A DNA stretch of 5,071 bases from Ktedonobacter sp. Its GTDB lineage: Bacteria; Chloroflexota; Ktedonobacteria; Ktedonobacterales; Ktedonobacteraceae. The stretch is taken from contig DMFQ01000027.1 of assembly GCA_003450555.1 (NCBI GenBank), positions 9,057 through 14,127 of the forward strand, written 5' to 3'. The first letter of the stretch is position 1, and each line of letters opens with the position of its first letter. This document shows, piece after piece, positions 1-5,071 of this stretch. Made by a program: the position numbers and the translations under genes. Below the pieces are notes generated by a model. It was not told the DNA's origin. It saw only the letters and a list, made by a program, of their open reading frames with translations, and made no database searches.

Positions 1-1023
<1,023 letters not shown>

Positions 1024-1037
1024 CCTTGTAAACTCTC

Positions 1038-2147
1038 TTAAACCATGACCTTTGCCAACGCCTGTGCCAGTCTATCGGTATGCTCTGGCAAGCCTACTGT
1101 CACGCGTAAAAAATCATGCAAGTAAGGATGATGAAAGTAGCGTAACAGAATACCGTTCGCTTCAAGGGTTGTACGAACTTGCCGGATCTCCACTTCCTCG
1201 TTAGAAACATGTGCCAGGATAAAATTTCCTTGCGATGGAATTGGCTCCAGGTATGGTTGGCTGGCAAGCACGTCGTAGACATGATCTCGCTCTCGCACAA
1301 CTTTTCGCACATTGCCCAGGACGTAATCCAGGTCTTTGAGCGTTTCGATCGCCGCGATATGACCCGCGACATTGACCTCGAAAGGACACTGCGCGCGCTT
1401 CATGTACGCACCAATCCATTCAGGAAAGAGACCATAGCCAATGCGCAGTCCCGCTAAGCCAGCCCATTTGCTAAATGTGCGCAGAACGACCAGGTTACTA
1501 TATTGTAGGACTAAATGCGCGAATCCCCCTGGCTGATCCGAAAACTCGACATAGGCCTCATCCACTACCACAATGCGCCCGGTCTCAAGAAGAGCCAGCA
1601 CATCAGCTTCAGAGACTGGATTTCCCGTGGGATTATTGGGTGAGCACAGGATAATCATTTTTGTTTCAGGGGTCAATGCTTCCAGAATTCCCTCAACATC
1701 CACCTCATAGTCAGCTGTACGAGGTACCTCTAACACATAAGCGCCACAGAGTGTCGTGACAGAAGTATAGAGAGAGAACGTGGGAGGACAACAGATGATA
1801 GTGTCGCCTACCGCGAGAAAGATATGCCAGAGGAGGCTAATTACCTCCATGCTACCATGACCTAAGACGATAAAACGACTGTCGAGTCCCGTATATGTGG
1901 AAAGAGCATTTCGTAAAGCTGTTGCATTGGTATCAGGGTAATTATTGTACCATCTATGATCGCTTAATGCGCTCAGTACTGCCGGGGCCGGACCATAGGG
2001 GCTTTCATTGCTATTTAATTTGATTAAACAATCAACGGGTATACCTGTGCGAGCGCTGAAGGCTTCTGGCGACTCGCCAGGAACGTATTCAGCCATACGG
2101 TCCAGTTCCGGACGTACATGAACTATGTGCGAAGTATACGTGTTCAT
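1038..2147 (-). CDS. hisC: Histidinol-phosphate aminotransferase
   Basis: This PLP-dependent fold-type I aminotransferase of 369 residues, a normal length, moves the amino group of glutamate to imidazole-acetol phosphate in histidine biosynthesis in the cytoplasm. Seen: KLNSNESPYGP (43-53), YPDTNATALRNAL (70-82) and the PLP-phosphate loop GHGSMEVI (96-103). PPTFSLY (121-127) and CSPNNPTGN (168-176) follow, then VVVDEAYVEFS (193-203) with Asp196 and Tyr199. RTFSKWAGLAGLRIGYG (223-239) has the Schiff-base Lys227 and Arg235, and FLRVTVG (346-352) has the substrate-carboxylate Arg348. The start is ATG at 2145-2147, with AGGA 6 bases upstream. It lies 8 bp after the unknown membrane-protein gene, probably in one transcript, and no other his gene is in view. 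Oddity: the PLP-phosphate loop usually reads GNGSDE; here it is GHGSME. Related aromatic or threonine-phosphate PLP enzymes are possible, but the motif set fits HisC best. Confidence 0.94.
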   Translation of the reverse strand: MNTYTSHIVHVRPELDRMAEYVPGESPEAFSARTGIPVDCLIKLNSNESPYGPAPAVLSALSDHRWYNNYPDTNATALRNALSTYTGLDSRFIVLGHGSMEVISLLWHIFLAVGDTIICCPPTFSLYTSVTTLCGAYVLEVPRTADYEVDVEGILEALTPETKMIILCSPNNPTGNPVSEADVLALLETGRIVVVDEAYVEFSDQPGGFAHLVLQYSNLVVLRTFSKWAGLAGLRIGYGLFPEWIGAYMKRAQCPFEVNVAGHIAAIETLKDLDYVLGNVRKVVRERDHVYDVLASQPYLEPIPSQGNFILAHVSNEEVEIRQVRTTLEANGILLRYFHHPYLHDFLRVTVGLPEHTDRLAQALAKVMV

Positions 2148-2153
2148 GAACCG

Positions 2154-2157
2154 TCCT
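2154..2157 (-). promoter_or_regulatory. Ribosome binding site of hisC, overlapping the upstream stop codon
   Basis: The minus strand reads AAATAGGACGGTTCATG. The AGGA sits 6 bases before the hisC ATG and shares bases with the TAG stop (2156-2158) of the preceding gene. This geometry suggests that ribosomes finishing the upstream gene help start hisC. Confidence 0.6.
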
Positions 2158-3358
2158 ATTTATCTGTATCGGCATCTACATAGATCGGCGCAGGCCGACG
2201 AATGAGTGAATTACGTTGGGTGGATTTCGCGTTATCGGGGCCGGTAGTATTGCCATTATTGTGCCGTAATCCACCGTTGCCCGCGAATTTCACCCTTTGT
2301 GATGGTTGCACCGCGGGCTGTACAGTAGGAGTCTCGGGCGTGGCTTCAGATGAAGATTGCATCATCTCCATACCACGGCGCAGCGTCATCATATCTCGTA
2401 GGAAACATGCCACAGCAGAAGCAGCAGAACCTTTTTCTTTGGAGTTTTCGAAACGCCGAACTGTCGCTTCACCGGCATCCTGTGCTGCCTGAGCCATAGG
2501 ATCAGAGGTCTTGGCAGCATAGGCATCCTGGAAGATATCTTCCCAACCAGACCATCTACCGCGCAAGGGTTTCCAACCAAGCTGGCTATCGCTGACGGTA
2601 CGCCATTTCTCTTCAGTGAATTGTATCCAGTCGTCCATGAGGCGTGCATAGGCCGCAAGCTGTTGGCGGAGACGCTCTTCTTCCTCCGAAGAGCGTTGCG
2701 GGAAGGCCTGCGGCAGACCGCCAGTGGTTTGCTGGCTGGCAAAATCATTACCACCGGTCTGCGGGAAGCCCATCGTTGACTGACCATTATTATACATGCC
2801 GGTCAGTCCACCATACGCGCCTGAAGAAGGCTCGGGATACATCCCCGATGTGGCTCCTGGGAAAATACCCGATCCAGTTAACGCCGCGAAATCGGGCGCG
2901 ACCTGCCCATTTGGCATGCCGAGCATGGGTATCTCGGTACCAGCGGGCAACTCACCAAGTATGTGGATACCACTCGCACCCAACATGGAACTCACTACTG
3001 TCGTTCCATCTGGAAGCATCAAACTATCTGCATAATTTGGTATTCCACCAATCACGATCTCTTCGTGTCCAACCGCATCCAGGATACGCCACGCCAGGCG
3101 GGGATGTTTTATAGACCACCAGACACGCCGTGAAATAAATGTACTGGCAAAGGTGAAATTCACTACCAACCACACTATCCCACGCACGGCCAGCCAGTTA
3201 ACCAGCCCTATAATAATGATCCAATACCAGGTATCTTCGTGTTGCCCCGCCTCTTCAATAAATGTTAGAACGACAGCTACGGTCAGGCTTGGATCACGTA
3301 ATGGATTGATAAAATCAACTATGCGCCAAAACCATCTTCGGTCTATCTTCGCTTTCAA
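2156..3358 (-). CDS. Membrane-anchored protein of unknown function, with a Gly/Met/Tyr-rich linker
   Basis: I do not recognise this 400-residue protein. Residues 1-43 are amphipathic and basic, with a short hydrophobic stretch at 24-34. Residues 44-68 (WYWIIIIGLVNW onward) form a clear membrane segment, possibly two closely spaced ones. Residues 97-145 look like a small compact region. Residues about 145-222 are low complexity, rich in Gly, Pro, Met, Ser and Gln, with three spaced [ST]G[MA]Y units (171-174, 179-182, 186-189). Residues 223-335 look helical and charged, starting SSEEEERLRQQ and rich in Trp (DDWIQFTEEKW, GRWSGWEDIF). Residues 336-400 look disordered (Pro/Thr/Gln/Asn). The start is TTG at 3356-3358, chosen because GAGAGGAG lies 6 bases upstream. 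No catalytic motif is visible. It is the first gene of a probable two-gene unit with hisC. The frame is open throughout and its composition matches its neighbours, so it is likely a real lineage-specific gene. Confidence 0.82.
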   Translation of the reverse strand: MKAKIDRRWFWRIVDFINPLRDPSLTVAVVLTFIEEAGQHEDTWYWIIIIGLVNWLAVRGIVWLVVNFTFASTFISRRVWWSIKHPRLAWRILDAVGHEEIVIGGIPNYADSLMLPDGTTVVSSMLGASGIHILGELPAGTEIPMLGMPNGQVAPDFAALTGSGIFPGATSGMYPEPSSGAYGGLTGMYNNGQSTMGFPQTGGNDFASQQTTGGLPQAFPQRSSEEEERLRQQLAAYARLMDDWIQFTEEKWRTVSDSQLGWKPLRGRWSGWEDIFQDAYAAKTSDPMAQAAQDAGEATVRRFENSKEKGSAASAVACFLRDMMTLRRGMEMMQSSSEATPETPTVQPAVQPSQRVKFAGNGGLRHNNGNTTGPDNAKSTQRNSLIRRPAPIYVDADTDK

Positions 3359-3364
3359 AACGAG

Positions 3365-3372
3365 CTCCTCTC
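3365..3372 (-). promoter_or_regulatory. Strong ribosome binding site (GAGAGGAG) deciding a TTG start
   Basis: The minus strand reads GAGAGGAG, then six bases (CTCGTT), then TTG. This purine-rich site is the main reason to accept the non-ATG start of the 400-residue protein. Confidence 0.7.
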
Positions 3373-3424
3373 GACCCCGCCGCTGGTCCGACAGGACAAT
3401 AACTTCATAGGTTCTCGATGGAAA

Positions 3425-3453
3425 ATTCTAACATGAGCCCTGGGTATGTGCAA
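3425..3453 (-). promoter_or_regulatory. Candidate promoter of the unknown-gene/hisC unit, extended -10
   Basis: The minus strand has TTGCAC (3448-3453), a 17-base spacer, then TAGAAT (3425-3430), preceded by TG at the extended -10 position. Initiation near 3418 would give a leader of about 60 bases. The -35 box overlaps the edge of the perfect inverted repeat at 3452-3466. It is inferred from motif agreement and position. Confidence 0.5.
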
Positions 3454-3466
3454 GTTTCGCAAACTT
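3452..3466. repeat. Perfect inverted repeat, possible operator
   Basis: Six-base arms AAGTTT and AAACTT flank CGC. The repeat overlaps the -35 box of the minus-strand promoter for the unknown gene, and lies 6 bases before a perfect TATAAT on the plus strand. That placement suits a repressor or activator site, but it could also be the stem of a hairpin left by an IS200/IS605-type element. Function is not shown. Confidence 0.45.
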
Positions 3467-3472
3467 TTAGGT

Positions 3473-3478
3473 TATAAT
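3473..3478 (+). promoter_or_regulatory. Orphan plus-strand TATAAT
   Basis: This is a perfect -10 hexamer on the plus strand (GGTTATAATGGG), but no convincing -35 box lies 16-19 bases upstream and no coding gene lies downstream on that strand. If active, it would transcribe the hairpin-rich region 3485-3660 antisense to the end of rph. It may be chance in an AT-rich spot. Confidence 0.22.
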
Positions 3479-3498
3479 GGGTCATGTTACTACAACTG

Positions 3499-3606
3499 AG
3501 ACTCCCCTGCATGAATGACGGGGCTTTCAAGCGATCTTAGTGGTAACAGAATACTTCTTCACTAGTATCCAAAACGTATTGTACCAGCCTCCCCGTGGAA
3601 ACACGG
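3499..3606 (-). mobile_element. IS200/IS605 (TnpB-type) right-end / omega-RNA-like remnant, without tnpB
   Basis: Read on the minus strand, this segment folds in a way that recalls the 3' end of TnpB elements. Stem CCGTG/CACGG with a 4-base loop is at 3593-3606. An outer stem TGGTA/TACCA (3541-3545 with 3582-3586) encloses a 7-bp stem GGATACT/AGTATTC with one G-U pair (3549-3555 with 3564-3570). Then comes GAAAGCCCC, a 12-base loop, and GGGGAGTCTCA (CCCC/GGGG at 3504-3507 and 3520-3523). From family knowledge, such elements often end in a CCCC...GGGGAG hairpin followed by a short TCA or TCAA-type cleavage motif. No transposase or TnpB frame lies within the window, so this would be a solo end, a MITE-like derivative or an orphan guide scaffold. 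The likeness is recalled, not searched. It could instead be an unrelated structured intergenic RNA. Confidence 0.38.
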
Positions 3607-3620
3607 TACCATAGTACCGT
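3597..3620 (-). terminator. Possible weak terminator after rph
   Basis: A perfect 7-bp stem ACGGTAC/GTACCGT (3603-3609 with 3614-3620) has a 4-base loop and, on the minus strand, is followed by GTTTCC. It begins 23 bases after the rph stop. The T-run is short, so termination is uncertain. Part of the stem is shared with the alternative hairpin at 3593-3606; both cannot form at once. Confidence 0.35.
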
Positions 3621-3621
3621 T

Positions 3622-3659
3622 ACGCAAACCAAACGGTATATCCCTAGATATACTTGCGT
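3622..3659. repeat. Nested hairpin across the rph stop codon
   Basis: Outer arms ACGCAA (3622-3627) and TTGCGT (3654-3659) enclose a perfect 7-bp hairpin, GTATATC/GATATAC (3636-3642 with 3647-3653), with a 4-base loop. The rph TAG (3644-3646) lies in that loop. It may act in mRNA 3'-end stability or as a transcription stop, or be the far hairpin of the IS605-like remnant next to it. Confidence 0.45.
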
Positions 3660-4354
3660 TGCGCCTCTAATAACTCATTGATCCCCTGTTCCGCCAGGGC
3701 GATAATACTATCCATGGTTGCGCGACTGAAAACTCCACCCTCGCCTGTGCCCTGTACTTCAATAAACTCGTGCTGCGCGGTCATCACCACGTTAAAATCG
3801 ACGTCTGCCCGCGAATCTTCTGCGTAACACAGGTCCAGGAGAATATCGCCCCCTACAACCCCTACGCTCGTGGCGGCAACCGCTGTACGGACAGGTTGTA
3901 ACGTCAGCAGGCCGCGCTTCATCAAGAGCGAACAGGCGCGATAGAGAGCCACGTAAGCGCCAGTAATGGATGCCGTGCGCGTACCACCATCAGCCTGTAA
4001 GACGTCACAGTCAAGGGTGATCGTGCGCTCTCCCAGAGCCTGCATATCCACCGCTGCACGCAGAGAACGTCCTATCAAGCGCTGGATCTCCTGCGTGCGC
4101 CCACTCACCTTCCCACTACGCTCACGTGCGCTGCGTGTATGGGTGGCACGCGGCAACATGTTATACTCGGCTGTGACCCAGCCCTGCCCTTTCCCCTCTA
4201 AAAACGGGGGAACTTTCTCTTCAACGCTGGCAGCGCACAGTACCCGTGTATTGCCAGTCTCTACCAACACCGACCCTTCAGCATAATCCAGATAATCGAC
4301 GGTGAAGCGCACCGGTCGCAATTGATTGGAGGAGCGTCCATCAATACGTGTCAT
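3644..4354 (-). CDS. rph: Ribonuclease PH
   Basis: RNase PH is a phosphate-dependent 3'-to-5' exoribonuclease that trims tRNA precursor 3' ends and can also add nucleotides; it works as a ring-shaped hexamer in the cytoplasm. The 236-residue product is of typical family length. Seen: [12 protein letters not shown] (4-15), [15 protein letters not shown] (26-40), [14 protein letters not shown] (58-71) and [16 protein letters not shown] (85-100) with phosphate-binding Arg86. [20 protein letters not shown] (114-133) has Thr125 and Arg126. [19 protein letters not shown] (174-192) has Asp180 and the catalytic-site Asp184/186, and [14 protein letters not shown] (198-211) follows. The ATG at 4352-4354 is chosen because it gives the conserved N-terminus and has AGAGGA 7 bases upstream. 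An in-frame TTG at 4384 would add ten residues but overlaps the likely transcription start region. It appears to be transcribed alone, flanked by hairpins on both sides. All key residues are present. Confidence 0.96.
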   Translation of the reverse strand: MTRIDGRSSNQLRPVRFTVDYLDYAEGSVLVETGNTRVLCAASVEEKVPPFLEGKGQGWVTAEYNMLPRATHTRSARERSGKVSGRTQEIQRLIGRSLRAAVDMQALGERTITLDCDVLQADGGTRTASITGAYVALYRACSLLMKRGLLTLQPVRTAVAATSVGVVGGDILLDLCYAEDSRADVDFNVVMTAQHEFIEVQGTGEGGVFSRATMDSIIALAEQGINELLEAQRKYI

Positions 4355-4361
4355 AACATAA

Positions 4362-4367
4362 TCCTCT
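4362..4367 (-). promoter_or_regulatory. Ribosome binding site of rph (AGAGGA)
   Basis: AGAGGA on the minus strand lies 7 bases before the ATG at 4352-4354. It favours this start over the in-frame TTG at 4384. Confidence 0.7.
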
Positions 4368-4387
4368 TTCAACTTTTTTCTCAAAGC

Positions 4388-4493
4388 ATTGTACTACAAG
4401 CAAAAGTCCGGCTGCCTTTAAATAGGACTATGCGAGTGCGCGCGCTAATTTCGCGACAATACCGAGAATATTGTTCTAAAATTGTTTTGTGAA
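4388..4493 (-). promoter_or_regulatory. Promoter region of rph, two candidate -10 boxes
   Basis: Candidate one is TACAAT at 4388-4393 on the minus strand, about 34 bases before the ATG, with no good -35 box at normal spacing. Candidate two is TTCACA (4488-4493, 5/6), a 17-base spacer, then TATTCT (4465-4470, 4/6), which would give a leader of about 100 bases. The second -10 lies inside an inverted repeat at 4456-4474. I cannot choose between them from sequence alone. Confidence 0.38.
4456..4474. repeat. Small inverted repeat in the rph upstream region
   Basis: Perfect six-base arms ACAATA and TATTGT are separated by seven bases. It overlaps the upstream -10 candidate of rph, so it could be an operator, but arms this short and AT-rich often arise by chance. 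Confidence 0.25.
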
Positions 4494-4523
4494 TGAGACA
4501 AACGTAATGAGGTTTGCGGAGAG

Positions 4524-4575
4524 AGTGGAACAAACAGAAGGGAACGAGCCATGAGCTGGCTCGTTCCCTTCTGTT
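4524..4575 (-). terminator. Very strong intrinsic terminator after the cupredoxin gene
   Basis: A 19-bp perfect stem (4533-4551 with 4557-4575) has a 5-base loop; its core is GGGAACGAGCC. On the minus strand it runs into TTTGTTCC. It begins 27 bases after the cupredoxin stop codon and separates that gene from rph. In the plus direction a T-rich stretch also follows after a few bases (about 4585-4600), so it might block readthrough from both sides, but no plus-strand gene ends here. Confidence 0.85.
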
Positions 4576-4602
4576 ATCGTGTCCTTCTTTTGTTGTTGTT
4601 GG

Positions 4603-5071
4603 TTATTGAACCGTCAAGGTTCCAACCATGTATCCTTTGGTCATCATTGCCCCCATCAAGCCCGCTGATCCACTGCCGCATGGATCAAAGCATTGGAAGG
4701 TGTAGGTGCCTGCTTTTCCTGTATGGAAGGTGAAGGTAATGGTATCGTAGCTCGCCCCTTTCGCCCCATCGCCAGGTAGTGGCACGTTCACGTTGAGTTG
4801 TGAGATCGTGAACGTATGGGCCACCTTCTCCGGTGCCAGGGAAGTATACGCCTTCCCATCAGCAGAAGCTGCCCCATCTACCGTACCTTGTACTCTGGTG
4901 AAAGGTGAATTGTTTGGCAAGGGCGTATCGCCAAGGTCATAGTCCCGCAGGGTGACGGTCACGAGGCTATTCGCCGGGACGACCAGCCTGGATGGCGCAT
5001 AGGCTGGCCAATCCTTCTGCATCCCCGGTTGATTGATGACTATGTTCAAGTTCAGTTGAACATGTCGCGCT
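4603..5071 (-). CDS. Cupredoxin-like protein, C-terminal 155 residues, N-terminus beyond the window
   Basis: This looks like a beta-sandwich of the cupredoxin (blue copper/CuA) fold, probably exported and acting in electron transfer or copper binding; this is inferred. Residues are numbered from the first full codon at 5068-5070. Seen: beta-type strands HVQLNLNIVINQ and SRLVVPANSLVTVTLRDYD, then VAHTFTIS with candidate copper ligand His85. YDTITFTFHTGKAGTYTFQC precedes C-x3-C-G (Cys127, Cys131), a Met-rich stretch (Met139, 142, 143, 148) and the end strand GTLTVQ. C-x3-C recalls the CuA site of cytochrome oxidase subunit II. However, the usual His eight residues after the first Cys is Ser here, and Met is shifted by one. 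The frame is open to base 5071 with no start having a good ribosome binding site; the internal TTG at 5047-5049 is not taken as the start. Any signal peptide would lie outside the window. Confidence 0.8.
   Translation of the reverse strand, partial: ARHVQLNLNIVINQPGMQKDWPAYAPSRLVVPANSLVTVTLRDYDLGDTPLPNNSPFTRVQGTVDGAASADGKAYTSLAPEKVAHTFTISQLNVNVPLPGDGAKGASYDTITFTFHTGKAGTYTFQCFDPCGSGSAGLMGAMMTKGYMVGTLTVQ

Noticed and set aside
2389..2787. 132-codon minus-strand frame inside the unknown gene
   Set aside because: It is a shifted frame of the same gene, with Arg/Ser-rich, motif-free sequence and no good ribosome binding site. It does not suggest a frameshift because the main frame is continuous.
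2644..3114. 156-codon plus-strand frame
   Set aside because: It is antisense to the unknown membrane-protein gene, which has a strong ribosome binding site, a membrane segment and a tight junction with hisC. The plus-strand product is rich in His/Arg/Ser with no domain.
3578..3583. TACAAT on the minus strand inside the structured region
   Set aside because: It matches the -10 boxes proposed for eno and rph, but has no -35 partner at usable spacing and lies in a predicted stem-loop region.
4355..4384. Longer rph start (TTG at 4384)
   Set aside because: It adds ten Lys-rich residues not typical of RNase PH, and its codons overlap the ribosome binding site of the ATG at 4354.
4551..4733. 60-codon plus-strand frame beginning in the terminator loop
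   Set aside because: It starts inside a 19-bp hairpin and runs antisense to the end of the cupredoxin gene; its Leu run comes from the T-rich antisense of the intergenic region.

Overview
The window reads as an ordinary chromosomal stretch from a Gram-positive-like, medium-GC bacterium. I think a member of the Chloroflexota is most likely, probably class Ktedonobacteria, but this rests only on the general look of the proteins (enolase [11 protein letters not shown] block, HisC TFSKWAGLAGLR block, the cupredoxin style), not on a search. All five protein genes lie on the minus strand, so transcription runs from high to low coordinates. Most large plus-strand reading frames are antisense shadows of these genes.

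In transcription order: (1) 5071-4603, the C-terminal part of a cupredoxin-like protein whose N-terminus is beyond the window edge, followed by a very strong 19-bp hairpin terminator. (2) 4354-3644, a complete RNase PH gene (rph) with its own promoter region. (3) 3643-3359, a 285-bp intergenic region rich in hairpins. On the minus strand it resembles the right end and guide-scaffold RNA of an IS200/IS605 (TnpB) element, but no tnpB is present. It then gives way to a promoter for the next unit. (4) 3358-2156, a membrane-anchored 400-residue protein of unknown function with a TTG start. (5) 2147-1038, hisC, 8 bp downstream and apparently translationally coupled, because its ribosome binding site is built from the stop codon of the unknown gene. 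A hairpin terminator ends this unit. (6) 887-1, the first 295 residues of enolase (eno), with its own promoter; the C-terminal third is beyond the window edge.

The three recognisable enzymes are housekeeping: glycolysis (eno), histidine biosynthesis (hisC) and tRNA 3'-end processing (rph). They do not form one pathway. No gap without a coding region exceeds 300 bases: the gaps are 888-1037, 3359-3643 and 4355-4602, and each is described below. The items most worth a second look are the orphan IS605/omega-RNA-like structure at about 3500-3660, the unknown membrane protein coupled to hisC, and the cupredoxin whose copper site looks like CuA but lacks the expected second histidine.
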